Source of the DNA: Arthrobacter sp042667405
GTDB taxonomy: Bacteria > Actinomycetota > Actinomycetes > Actinomycetales > Micrococcaceae
DNA: 64,000 nucleotides
Direction of reading: 5' to 3'
Assembly: GCF_042667405.1 (NCBI RefSeq)
Contig: NZ_JBHVAL010000003.1
Coordinates: 124,001-188,000 of the forward strand
A program made the position numbers and the translations under genes. Below are positions 33,425 to 42,807 of this stretch, one piece after another; position 1 is the first letter of the stretch, and each line of letters opens with the position of its first letter. The notes below the pieces were generated by a model. It was not told where the DNA came from, searched no databases, and saw only the letters and a list, made by a program, of their open reading frames with translations.

Positions 33425-35639
33425 ATGAACACGACCATTCGCAAGTGCCTGATCGGCACCTGCTTTGCCGGGGGCATGATTGTCCTCAGCGCCACCGCGG
33501 CGAATGCCGCAGATACCACCAGCGGCAGCGACGGACTCCTTTCCGGCACGCAGGTGGTGGCGCCAGTAACTGCGCCCGTCAACCTCGGCGCAACCCCTTT
33601 GGGCCTGGTGGGGGACTCGGCAGCAACCAGTTCGGCAGCACCCGCTGCCTCATCCGGTTCAGCTCCCGCCACCACCAACGGCTCCAACGGCATCGGCTCC
33701 GGGACGCAGGTTGTAGCGCCCGTTACGGTGCCCGTAAGCCTGGGCTCGTCGTCAGTGGGTCTGCTGGGGGGCTCCACTGCGACGAGCTCAGCCACACCTG
33801 CCGCCCCCGCTGGGGCGACAAGTTCGACGCCGGCAGCCACCACGGGCGGCGGTGACGGTATCGCCTCGGGAACCCAGGTTGCTGCACCGGTGACGGTCCC
33901 CATCACGGTTGGGTCGACGTCGGTCGGCGTGTTGGGTGATTCGGCAGCCACTTCTGGAACTGCAGCTCCTGCACAGGCCCCGGCTCCTACGCAGACAACA
34001 ACGTCGGGTTCTGATGGCGTTGGTTCGGGGACACAGGTTGTAGCACCGGTGACGGTCCCCATCACGGTTGGGTCGACGTCGGTCGGCGTGCTGGGTGATT
34101 CGGCAGCCACTTCGGGTTCGAACGGCGCCACTGGCGGTACGGCTCCTGCTTCATCTGGTGCCGGCACTTCCGGTTCTGACGGTGTTGGTTCGGGGACACA
34201 GGTTGTTGCTCCGATTACGGCTCCGGTAGGCCTTGGTTCTGTTGGTGCTGGTGTGTTGGGGGATTCCACGGCTACGAGCACGGGTTCGAACGGCGCCACT
34301 GGCGGTACGGCTCCTGCTTCATCTGGTGCCGGCACTTCCGGTTCTGACGGCGTTGGTTCGGGGACCCAGGTTGTTGCTCCGATTACGGCTCCGGTAGGCC
34401 TTGGTTCTGTAGCAGCTGGTGTGTTGGGTGATTCCTCGGCTACCTCGGGTTCGAACGGCACCGCCGGCGGAACGACCGGCACCACCCCAGGTGCCAGCAC
34501 TTCCGGTTCTGACGGCGTTGCTTCGGGGACCCAGGTTGTTGCTCCGATTACGGCTCCGGTAGGCCTTGGTTCTGTTGGTGCTGGTGTCTTGGGTGATTCC
34601 TCGGCTACCTCGGGTTCGAACGGCACCACTGGCGGTACGACCGGCACCACCCCAGGTGCCAGCACTTCCGGTTCTGATGGCGTTGGTTCGGGGACACAGG
34701 TTGTTGCTCCTATTACTGCTCCGGTGAATGTTGGTTCTGTCGGTGCTGGTGTTTTGGGTGATTCCTCGGCTACCTCGGGTTCGAACGGCACCGCCGGCGG
34801 AACGACCGGCACCACCCCGGGTGCCGGCACTTCCGGTTCTGATGGCGTTGGTTCGGGGACCCAGGTTGTTGCTCCGATTACTGCTCCGGTGAATGTTGGT
34901 TCTGTCGGTGCTGGTGTTTTGGGTGATTCCTCGGCTACCTCGGGTTCGAACGGCACCGCCGGCGGAACGACNNNNNNNNNNNNNNNNNNNNNNNNNNNNN
35001 NNNNNNNNNNNNNNNNNNNNNNNNNNNNNNNNNNNNNNNNNNNNNNNNNNNNNNNNNNNNNNNNNNNNNNCCGGCACCACCCCGGGTGCCAGCACTTCTG
35101 GTTCTGACGGCGTCCTCGCAGGTACGCAGCTGATCGTTCCGATCACCGCTCCCGTCACCATTGGCTCGACTTCGGTAGGTATCGGTGGCGGTTCTGCCGG
35201 CAACGTAACGCCTCCAGTGGTGAACCCTCCGGTAGTCAACCCGCCGGTTGTTACCCCTCCGGTAGTTAACCCGCCCGTGGTGAACCCTCCCGTAGTTACC
35301 CCGCCGACCGAGGCCCCCATTAACGGAAGCCCCTCGACCGGTGGAGAAACCGGTGTTGATGAGCCCGTCGGTGGCGCTGTCACTGGTGGCGCAACCAACG
35401 TCGGCGGTGCAAACGGAAGCCTTACGGGCGGAACCATTCAGGCTGCAGGCAGTGTTCACACGCTGGGTGCTACCAAAGGTTCGGTGTCCGCGGCAGCCTC
35501 GACCGCCGTCGGAAGCGCCAAGAACTTGGCTGCAACGGGTCTGGACAACAACTTTGCACTCTGGGCAGGAGCGATGCTCCTCATGGGCCTGGTCCTGACC
35601 GCCCTTGGTCGTCGGAAGGCAGTAGCCAGCCGTCGCTAG
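33425..35639 (+). CDS. chaplin-like repeat protein with LAATG anchor, interrupted by an assembly gap
   Basis: The protein has a signal peptide ending near residue 28 (ATAANAAD) and then at least eight repeats. The main ones are 55 residues (165 bp), each with GSDGVGSGTQVVAPITAPV, a GSVGAGVLGDSSATSGSNG segment and a TGGTTGTTPGA-type linker. The core resembles the chaplin domain of Streptomyces (GNQV.VPV.VPV....V.VIG) but without its cysteines. After the gap come a last repeat, a PPVVNPPVV stretch, and a sortase signal LAATG with helix and GRRKAVASRR tail. Long chaplins ChpA-C also carry LAxTG anchors. The ATG follows AGGAG. The frame shifts across the N run only because its length is arbitrary. 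Confidence 0.75.
34972..35070. other. assembly gap of 99 N inside the repeat protein gene
   Basis: Ninety-nine N interrupt the 165-bp repeats. The bases on either side are the same repeat position (GGAACGAC before, CCGGCACCAC after), so the missing piece should be a whole number of repeats minus one base. Confidence 0.99.
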
Positions 35640-35667
35640 GGCCGAGCGGTAAATCGCTTCGCATCCC

Positions 35668-35702
35668 GTTGTTGCGGCTCCGGTCTTCGGAGCCGCAACA
35701 AC
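35668..35702. terminator. 15-bp hairpin after the chaplin-like gene
   Basis: GTTGTTGCGGCTCCG (35668-35682) pairs perfectly with CGGAGCCGCAACAAC (35688-35702) around a 5-base loop. It is 28 bases after the stop. The T tail is absent, but position and stability suggest termination. Confidence 0.7.
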
Positions 35703-35753
35703 TGCGCGTCAAACCCGCGCACCCGTTGCCGCCGATCGCACCCGTAACCTCTG

Positions 35754-35876
35754 GTGCGCCGAGCGCGTACGGGTGCGCGCCAGCCCACGAAAGGGTGCGC
35801 CGAGCGCGTACGGGTGCGCGCCAGCCCACGAAAGGGTGCGCCGAGCGCGTACGGGTGCGCGCCAGCCCACGAAAGG
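35754..35876. repeat. three exact copies of a 41-bp tandem repeat
   Basis: Units start at 35754, 35795 and 35836 and are identical; each begins GTGCGCCGAGCGCGTACGGG and ends CAGCCCACGAAAGG. The array lies in the gap before the MFS gene at 35904, close enough to include its promoter. It contains no spacers. Confidence 0.95.
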
Positions 35877-35903
35877 CAACGGGGTACTTCCTCGAGTCTT
35901 AGG

Positions 35904-37130
35904 ATGAAAGGGATGACCACCACCCAAGCAGACAAGAGCTTCAGCCTCCGCAGTGTCGCACTCCCGGCTTTTGGGCCGGCACTGCTGTTCTGCATCGGCG
36001 AGGGGGCGGTCCTTCCGGTCATTGCGCTCTCGGCCAGGGAGCTGGGTGCGTCGGTAGCCGTTTCAGCGTTGATCGTGACGCTCATTGGCTTGGGTTCGTG
36101 GCTCTTCAACATCCCGGCGTCGATCATCACCGAGAAGTTTGGTGAACGATGGTCAATCGTCGGCGCCGGTGCTTTGGGCGCCATGGCCCTCGGCGCGGCG
36201 GCGTTTGCCCCGCAGATCGACCACGGACTGTGGCTGTTGGCGGCATCCATGACGTTGGTGGGCATGTCCGCCAGCGTGTTCAACCTTGCCCGGCAGAAGT
36301 TCCTCACCGAGGCCGTACCGGTCATCTTCCGGGCTCGCGCATTGTCCACCCTGGGCGGTGTCACCAGAATCGGCATCTTCATTGGACCGTTCGTCGGTGC
36401 CGGCGTGATGCAGTTCGCGGGCATCAGCGGTGCCTACTGGGTGGGGTTCGCGGGGATGATGGCAGCGGCTGCCTTGTCGCTCACCATTCCGGATTTGGTG
36501 ACGCCAGAGTCGTCCGACGGCGGTCCGCGCCCTCCGGCGTCGACGCTGCGGAGCGTCGCGGTATCGCATGCGGGGGTGTTCCTGAGCGTCGGTTTCGGCA
36601 TCCTGCTGCTGAGCGCACTGCGTGCTTCACGACAAGTCGTTATCCCGCTGTGGGCCGATCACCTGGGTCTCGACGCCACCCACGCTTCACTGCTGTACGG
36701 CTTGTCGGGAGCAATCGACATGCTGGTCTTCTACCCGGCCGGGAAACTCATGGACAGGAAGGGCCGGCAATGGGTGGCGATACCGTCGACGGTGATCATG
36801 GGAGCGGCACTGATCCTGATCCCGTTCACGGCCGGCTTTGTCCCGTTGCTCTTGGTCGCTTTGTTGATCGGCTTCGGAAATGGGATCAGTTCCGGGCTGA
36901 TCATGACGCTGGGCGCAGACTTCTCGCCGGACAACGGGCGGAGTCACTTCCTGGGAATTTGGCGCTTCATCGCGGACTCGGGCGCCACCGGGGGTCCTGT
37001 ACTGCTGTCGGGGTTGACTGCTGCCGTCTCCCTCTCTGCCGGTATCTGGGCCACAGGAATACTGGGCTTCGCAGCGGCAGTGGTGTTCGCCGTCGCAATT
37101 CCGCGGCTGAAGCACCGCCGCAACTACTAG
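35904..37130 (+). CDS. MFS transporter, drug-efflux-like
   Basis: This 408-residue protein has twelve hydrophobic segments and MFS loop motifs, including ITEKFGERWSIVGAGALG after helix 2 and GKLMDRKGRQWVAIP after helix 8. The overall pattern (ALSARELGASVAVSALIVTLIGLGSW, NGRSHFLGIWRFIADSG) is that of multidrug or small-metabolite efflux proteins of the DHA1 type. The substrate is unknown. Start is uncertain between ATG at 35904 and at 35913. Promoter elements must lie in or next to the 41-bp repeats. Confidence 0.82.
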   Translation: MKGMTTTQADKSFSLRSVALPAFGPALLFCIGEGAVLPVIALSARELGASVAVSALIVTLIGLGSWLFNIPASIITEKFGERWSIVGAGALGAMALGAAAFAPQIDHGLWLLAASMTLVGMSASVFNLARQKFLTEAVPVIFRARALSTLGGVTRIGIFIGPFVGAGVMQFAGISGAYWVGFAGMMAAAALSLTIPDLVTPESSDGGPRPPASTLRSVAVSHAGVFLSVGFGILLLSALRASRQVVIPLWADHLGLDATHASLLYGLSGAIDMLVFYPAGKLMDRKGRQWVAIPSTVIMGAALILIPFTAGFVPLLLVALLIGFGNGISSGLIMTLGADFSPDNGRSHFLGIWRFIADSGATGGPVLLSGLTAAVSLSAGIWATGILGFAAAVVFAVAIPRLKHRRNY

Positions 37131-37160
37131 CGGTCCGACCGGCAAATGCTCACGGTCAAA

Positions 37161-37295
37161 ATTCACAGGTAATTCGCAGGAAAGTCTAAACAGTGGCTAA
37201 ACTCGTGCTGGCCGTACTCAGGCGGCCATTTTTCCGCGCTCTTGGGGGCGTTTGAGTAGAGGGCGGCTGTTGATGCAGAACCGACGGAGAGCGCG
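37161..37295 (+). repeat. leader repeat A of the subtilisin-like protease pair
   Basis: This segment is nearly identical to 40146-40280 (offset 2985). The non-coding part to about 37253 matches without visible difference; a few changes appear just before the start codon, and the match runs into the first codons. It is the 5' leader of the first protease gene. Confidence 0.9.
37209..37233 (+). promoter_or_regulatory. terminator-like leader hairpin of protease gene A
   Basis: TGGCCG and CGGCCA pair around an 8-base loop and are followed by TTTTT, the form of an intrinsic terminator, about 40 bases before the start codon. It could end the upstream MFS transcript or act as an attenuator for the protease. 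Confidence 0.5.
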
Positions 37296-40077
37296 TGTGC
37301 GCTGTCAAGTAATTCTTACCGGTATTATCGCCATGATCGCCGCTGCTTTGCCGGCTCTTCCGGCCGCAGCTGAGGGGACTGAGGCGCCGCCGCCCAGTCC
37401 GGCACCGCAGCCAATGTCTACGGTTTCAGACGAAGTTCCGACGGACCAGTTCATCGTGAAATTCAAGGAACGGGACAGCATCCAATCCGCTGATCGGCAA
37501 GCATCCCTGGGGCATGCGGCCAGTGCTGCGTCGGTTTCTGTCCAAGCTGTCCGCACCACAGCCGCTGGCGAGGACGTGGTCAAGGCCGACCGAAGGCTCG
37601 GAAAAGTCGAAGCTAAAGAGTTCGTCGATGCCTTGACCTCTAACCCGAACATTGAGTACGTCGAGCCTGACATCATCATGCGTGCCCAGGACGTTCGATT
37701 CAACGACACTTACTTTGACTATCAGTGGGGTGTGGCCCACTACCAAGGCGGCATACTCATGCCCATCGCCTGGGATATCAACCAGGGACAGGGAAGTGTT
37801 GTGGCCGTCATTGACAGTGGCATTCTCAGCCACAGCGACCTGAACCCCAACGTCCTGCCTGGCTACGACATGATCACCGACCCGGCCGTCGCACGCGACG
37901 GCAACGGCCGTGATTCGAACCCGCAGGATGAGGGTGATGCAACGTCTGCCGGCCAATGCGCAGCGGGCGAACCCGCCGCCGCTTCATCGTGGCACGGTAC
38001 ACACGTCGCGGGCATTGTTGCGGCCGTGGCCGGGAACGGCAAGGGAGTAGCTGGAGTCGCTCCCAAAGCCAAAGTTCTGCCCGTTCGTGCCATTGGAACC
38101 TGCGGCGGTTATGCGTCGGACATAGCAGACGGCGTGATTTGGGCCGTTGGCGGTGCGGTGCCTGGGGTCCCGGCCAATGCAAACCCTGCCCGCATCGTCA
38201 ACCTCAGCATCGGTTCGCTTGCCAGCTGCCCGAGCGTCTTCCAGGACGCCCTCGATGTGGCCCACGACAAGGGTGCCGTGGTGGTCGCGGCCGCTGGAAA
38301 CGAGGGAGTCGATGCCTCGCAAGCCAGTCCCGCCAATTGCCGGAACGTCATTGCTGTTGGCGCGAGCACCCGCACCAACAACAAGGCGTACTACTCAAAC
38401 TATGGCGCGGCCATCGATGTCACCGCCCCTGGTGGGGACATGCGATACGACGTTCTCGACGGAATCGTCTCCACTCTCAACAACGGAAAGGATCGCGCCA
38501 CCACAGAGGACTACTACATCAAGGCTGGAACGTCCATGGCGGCGCCGCACGTAGCCGGGGTCGCGGCCATGATGCTATCCAGACTTCCTGCTCTGACGCC
38601 TGAGGCCGTCGAGCAAAAGCTAAAGGCGACGGCCTCGGCTCCGAGCTGCAATGTTTGCGGTGCGGGACTCATCAACGCGACAGCCGCGCTCCGGAATGTT
38701 GAGGATGAAGCCCTGGTGATCACGGCAGGTGAGCCCCGTATTGTTGGTGAACAGGTGGTTGGACGTACTGTCACCGTGGACTATGGCAATTGGAAGTACA
38801 ACTCCTTGGCCCAGTGGTCACGCCAATGGAAGCGGAACGGCATCGACATACCATCGGCAACGGACTACTCATACACCTTCGTGCCAGAGGATCTGGGTGC
38901 GGCGATCACCGTCACGGTGACTGCCAAGATGAACTTCACACCCACTGCCTCGGCCACCTCCCTTCCAACGGCCGCGATCAAGCCGGGTGTGTTGTCCACC
39001 GGAGAGCCTACTATCAGCGGTTCAGCTTATGTTGGGAATGCTTTGTCCGTCGCCGCCGGAACATGGGGACCGGAACCGGTGGAGCTGGCGTACCAGTGGT
39101 ACCGGGCCGGAACGCCGATCGCCGACGCCTCCGAGCCCTTGTACATCCCTACGGACGCGGATACGGGGAAGTCGCTCACTGCGACGGTGACCGCCAGCAA
39201 GTTGGCGTACGGCACAGTCTCCAAGAGCACGAAGCCGACCGCCACCGTGGTGGCTGCGGATAAGGCAGTCTCTCCGGCGCCGGTCGTTTTCTCCGAGGCT
39301 CCCTACATGGCTGAGGACAAATACACCGTCCCGGAAACGGTCGGCGTTGACTATCAGATTGATGGCGTGACGGTGGCAGCTGGCGTATATCGGGCACGGG
39401 GCCAAGTAAAGGTGACCGCCAAGCTTCAGACTGGCTACGCCTTGGCCCGCGATGCAGCTGACCAGTGGATTACGTTCTTCAGCACCAAGGGCCCGGAATT
39501 CATGGCTCCGACTGTTTCTCCCTTCAAGGATGTCCTGACCACCCAGCAGTTCTACAAAGAAATGGCGTGGATGGCTGATACAGGGATTTCCAAGGGGTGG
39601 GTGGAGGCCGACAAGACACTAAGCTACAGGCCCTTGACGCCGATTAATCGGGACGCGATGGCCGCCTTCCTTTACCGCATGGCTGGTTCCCCGGACTACA
39701 CGCCTCCTGCCCAGTCACCTTTTAAGGACGTGGAGACCACCCAGCAGTTCTACAAGGAGATGGCTTGGCTTGCGGAGACCGGAATATCGTCGGGCTGGAT
39801 TGAGAATGGTGGACGCCTGTATAAGCCGTTGACACCAATCAACCGTGATGCCATGGCCGCGTTCCTATATCGTTTGGCAAACAAGCCGGACTACGTGGCC
39901 CCGCCGTGGCTGCCCTTCAACGATGTCAGCTCCGGCCAACAGTTCTACAAAGAGATGGCATGGATGTACGAAACCGGTATTTCCTCCGGCTGGAGCGACG
40001 CGTATCAACGCGTCTATAAGCCGCTCTCGCCCATCAACAGTGATGCCATGGCAGCCTTCTTGTATCGAATGCCTTAG
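37273..40077 (+). CDS. subtilisin-like (S8) protease with SLH-like C-terminal repeats
   Basis: This 934-residue exported protease has a basic start and signal peptide (to about 35, ALPAAAEG), an inhibitor-I9-like propeptide (about 55-135, TDQFIVKFKERDS), the catalytic domain with the triad Asp in VVAVIDSGI (about 180), His in SSWHGTHVAG (about 240) and Ser in GTSMAAPHVAG (about 421), two Ig-like repeats (about 485-670, AGTWGPEPVELAYQWYRAG), and three SLH-like repeats (about 749-934) of the form SPFKDV...TTQQFYKEMAWM...GISKGW...PINRDAMAAFLYRM. These would hold it to the wall. The ATG follows AGAGGG. A close paralogue lies directly downstream. Confidence 0.93.
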   Translation: MQNRRRARVRCQVILTGIIAMIAAALPALPAAAEGTEAPPPSPAPQPMSTVSDEVPTDQFIVKFKERDSIQSADRQASLGHAASAASVSVQAVRTTAAGEDVVKADRRLGKVEAKEFVDALTSNPNIEYVEPDIIMRAQDVRFNDTYFDYQWGVAHYQGGILMPIAWDINQGQGSVVAVIDSGILSHSDLNPNVLPGYDMITDPAVARDGNGRDSNPQDEGDATSAGQCAAGEPAAASSWHGTHVAGIVAAVAGNGKGVAGVAPKAKVLPVRAIGTCGGYASDIADGVIWAVGGAVPGVPANANPARIVNLSIGSLASCPSVFQDALDVAHDKGAVVVAAAGNEGVDASQASPANCRNVIAVGASTRTNNKAYYSNYGAAIDVTAPGGDMRYDVLDGIVSTLNNGKDRATTEDYYIKAGTSMAAPHVAGVAAMMLSRLPALTPEAVEQKLKATASAPSCNVCGAGLINATAALRNVEDEALVITAGEPRIVGEQVVGRTVTVDYGNWKYNSLAQWSRQWKRNGIDIPSATDYSYTFVPEDLGAAITVTVTAKMNFTPTASATSLPTAAIKPGVLSTGEPTISGSAYVGNALSVAAGTWGPEPVELAYQWYRAGTPIADASEPLYIPTDADTGKSLTATVTASKLAYGTVSKSTKPTATVVAADKAVSPAPVVFSEAPYMAEDKYTVPETVGVDYQIDGVTVAAGVYRARGQVKVTAKLQTGYALARDAADQWITFFSTKGPEFMAPTVSPFKDVLTTQQFYKEMAWMADTGISKGWVEADKTLSYRPLTPINRDAMAAFLYRMAGSPDYTPPAQSPFKDVETTQQFYKEMAWLAETGISSGWIENGGRLYKPLTPINRDAMAAFLYRLANKPDYVAPPWLPFNDVSSGQQFYKEMAWMYETGISSGWSDAYQRVYKPLSPINSDAMAAFLYRMP

Positions 40078-40096
40078 CAAAAAATAAGAAAAACAA

Positions 40097-40134
40097 CCGG
40101 GAGCGGTTGCAGGAGCGCCTGCGACCGCTCCCGG
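40097..40134 (+). terminator. hairpin after protease gene A
   Basis: CCGGGAGCGGT (40097-40107) pairs with ACCGCTCCCGG (40124-40134), with inner pairing GCAGG/CCTGC. It lies 20 bases after the stop, preceded by an A-rich stretch, so it may work in both directions. Confidence 0.7.
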
Positions 40135-40145
40135 CGTCTTCGACG

Positions 40146-40280
40146 ATTCACAGGTAATTCGCAGGAAAGTCTAAACAGTGGCTAAACTCGTGCTGGCCGT
40201 ACTCAGGCGGCCATTTTTCCGCGCTCTTGGGGGCGTTTAACTAGCGGGCGGCTGTTGATGCAGAACCGACGGAGAGCGCG
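40146..40280 (+). repeat. leader repeat B of the subtilisin-like protease pair
   Basis: This is the second copy of the segment at 37161-37295, in the same orientation, in front of protease gene B. It carries the same terminator-like hairpin at 40194-40213 followed by TTTTT at 40214-40218. Confidence 0.9.
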
Positions 40281-42807
40281 CATGCGCTGTCGAGTAATTC
40301 TTACAGGTCTTATTGCCGTGGTGGGAGCCTCTTTGCCGGCTCTTCCGGCCTTGGCTGAGGGCACGGACGCCCCGATGCCCAGTGCAGCACCACAGACGAT
40401 GTCCGCGGTGTCCGAAGAAATTCCCACGGACCAGTTCATCGTGAAATTCAAGGAACGGGACAACATCCAGTCGGCTGACCGTAAGTCCTCGTTTGGCCGG
40501 GTCGCCAGTGCTGTGGGCGTACCGGTCCAATCAGTGCGCACCATGGCCACCGGTGAGGAAGTCGTCAGGACGGACAGGAAGCTCGGTGCTGACGAAGCCA
40601 ACCAACTGGTTTCCGCGTTGGCTGCCGACCCCGGCGTTGAATATGCCGAGCCGGATTCCATCATGCGTCCTTTTGCTGCCTCTCCTGACGACACCTACTA
40701 CGGCTTGCAGTGGGCGCACGGCACCGACTACGGGGGGATGCGCGTCTTGGGCGCCTGGGACGAGAGCCAAGGGGAAGGGAGCGTGGTTGCTGTAATCGAT
40801 AGCGGAATCCTCAACCACTCAGACCTGAATGCCAACGTCCTGCCCGGATACGACATGATCAGCGATGCAGCGATCGCACGGGACGGCAATGGCCGCGATT
40901 CAAACCCACGCGATGAAGGCGATGGAACGTACTACGAGCAGTGCGGCGCCGGTGCGCCATCGGAAGCTTCTTCGTGGCACGGTACTCATGTCGCAGGCAT
41001 CGTGGCAGCAGTTGCGGGCAACAACAAAGGTGTTGCCGGGGTAGCGCCAAAGGCCAAGATTGTGCCCGTCCGCGCGCTTGGAATTTGTGGCGGTTATGTC
41101 TCGGACATTGCTGATGCGATTGTCTGGGCGGCTGGCGGAACTGTCGCAGGGGTGCCGGCCAACGCCAATCCTGCCCGGGTCATTAACCTCAGCTTGGGTG
41201 GACGCGGTACTTGCCCGGCCTCGTACCAGAACGCCACTGACTTCGCCCGAAATCAAGGCGCCTCTGTTGTGGTGGCTGCAGGCAACGAGAACATCGATGC
41301 CTCGCAGGTCAGACCCGCCAATTGCAAGAACGTCCTGGTTGTTGGTGCAACCAAGAAGGACGGAAATAAAGCCTACTATTCGAACTTTGGCGTGAATGTG
41401 GATGTTGCTGCGCCGGGTGGCGATATGCGGTTCTCCGACAACGATGGAATTGTCTCCACCCTCAATGACGGGTCGGACGTGGCAACCACGGAGAACTACT
41501 CCCTCAAAGAAGGCACCTCCATGGCTGCTCCACATGTAGCTGGCGTGGCGGCACTCATGTACTCCAAACTGCCCGCATTGACTCCCGCGGATGTCGAGCA
41601 ACGACTGAAAGAGACAGCCAGACCCGTTTACAACTGCAACTGCGGCGCGGGCCTCGTTGACGCGAATGCTGCCCTCAAGGGCGTATCTGCGGACGTGGCT
41701 CCCATTGTCCCCGGAACGCCCACCATCTACGGTCAAACCAAGGTCGGCGCGATGCTGACGGCCAATGCCGGTTACTGGGGACCTGGCCAGGTTTTCCTAA
41801 GTTACCAATGGTTGCGTGATGGTCTTCCCATCAGTTATTCGAGGCTCTCGCAGTACGTTTTGGCCCCGGAAGACGCCAACGCGGTCATCTCCGTCAGAGT
41901 CACTGGAGAGAAAAAGTATGCCGCCGCAGCGTCCGCAACATCGGCGCCGACGGACCCGATTACCCCTGCCGATATCTACTCCAACGCCCCGAGGATCACA
42001 GGCCCGGCGTACGTTGGCAGCGTCTTGAAAGCGGAGGTGCAGCCATGGGGGCCGGAGCCGGTGGCCCTTGCCTACCAATGGAAGCGCAACGACGAACCTA
42101 TTTCCAGCGCGACGGGTTCTGAATACACCATCACCGGCGACGACACAGGCGCCGTTATCACCGTCGTGGTGACCGGGACCAAACCCGGTCACGCCACGCA
42201 GTCCTTGGCCAGTGAGCCAACGGAAGTTGTGCTGCCGGCCGACAAGGCCGTGAACCCGGCGCCGGTGGTGTTCTCGGATGTGCCGTTCACGGAGAACGAT
42301 ACATACACGATTCCTGAGACTGAGGGAGTTGAATATTGGGTAGCAGGCAAACTGATTGAGGCTGGAACCTATGCTGGCCTCGATCGCGTGAGCGTTACGG
42401 CGAAGGCAAAAGACGGTTACGTACTCGCGGCGGGATCCACCGTGGAGTGGACGGATCGTTTCAGCGCCAAAGGTCCGGACTTTGTACCGCCCGCGGTGTC
42501 ACCTTTCAAGGATGTCCTCACCACGCAGCAGTTCTACCGGGAGATGGCGTGGATGGCTGATGCAGGGATCTCCAAGGGATGGGTGGAGGCGGACAATTCC
42601 GTCTCATACAGGCCCCTGACCCCGATCAATCGAGACGCCATGGCCGCTTTCCTCTACCGTATTGCTGGTTCGCCGCAGTACACCGCGCCGGTCACATCAC
42701 CGTTCAAGGATGTGTCCACTACCCAACAGTTTTACAAGGAAATGGCGTGGCTGGGATCTCCTCTGGCTGGACCGAGGGTGATGGATCCAAGACGTATCGT
42801 CCGCTGA
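40258..42807 (+). CDS. subtilisin-like (S8) protease paralogue, frameshifted near its C-terminus
   Basis: This 849-residue product has the layout of its neighbour: signal peptide, propeptide with TDQFIVKFKERDN, and a complete triad (Asp in VVAVIDSGI about 180, His in SSWHGTHVAG about 241, Ser in GTSMAAPHVAG about 421), two Ig-like repeats, then SLH-like repeats. One repeat is whole; in the second the frame changes after KEMAWL (42751), and the last residues GSPLAGPRVMDPRRIVR are out-of-frame sequence. The rest of repeats two and three continues in another frame to 43055. The enzyme should still be active but poorly anchored, unless the shift is a sequencing error. Confidence 0.85.
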   Translation: MQNRRRARMRCRVILTGLIAVVGASLPALPALAEGTDAPMPSAAPQTMSAVSEEIPTDQFIVKFKERDNIQSADRKSSFGRVASAVGVPVQSVRTMATGEEVVRTDRKLGADEANQLVSALAADPGVEYAEPDSIMRPFAASPDDTYYGLQWAHGTDYGGMRVLGAWDESQGEGSVVAVIDSGILNHSDLNANVLPGYDMISDAAIARDGNGRDSNPRDEGDGTYYEQCGAGAPSEASSWHGTHVAGIVAAVAGNNKGVAGVAPKAKIVPVRALGICGGYVSDIADAIVWAAGGTVAGVPANANPARVINLSLGGRGTCPASYQNATDFARNQGASVVVAAGNENIDASQVRPANCKNVLVVGATKKDGNKAYYSNFGVNVDVAAPGGDMRFSDNDGIVSTLNDGSDVATTENYSLKEGTSMAAPHVAGVAALMYSKLPALTPADVEQRLKETARPVYNCNCGAGLVDANAALKGVSADVAPIVPGTPTIYGQTKVGAMLTANAGYWGPGQVFLSYQWLRDGLPISYSRLSQYVLAPEDANAVISVRVTGEKKYAAAASATSAPTDPITPADIYSNAPRITGPAYVGSVLKAEVQPWGPEPVALAYQWKRNDEPISSATGSEYTITGDDTGAVITVVVTGTKPGHATQSLASEPTEVVLPADKAVNPAPVVFSDVPFTENDTYTIPETEGVEYWVAGKLIEAGTYAGLDRVSVTAKAKDGYVLAAGSTVEWTDRFSAKGPDFVPPAVSPFKDVLTTQQFYREMAWMADAGISKGWVEADNSVSYRPLTPINRDAMAAFLYRIAGSPQYTAPVTSPFKDVSTTQQFYKEMAWLGSPLAGPRVMDPRRIVR

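Noticed and set aside
33409..34956. A 515-codon open frame on the minus strand opposite the chaplin-like gene
   Set aside because: It is the antisense of repeated codons; the plus strand has a ribosome binding site, signal peptide and sortase signal.
37209..37233. Only a terminator of the MFS gene upstream
   Set aside because: Kept as a leader element because the same hairpin recurs before protease gene B, where a different terminator already ends the preceding gene.
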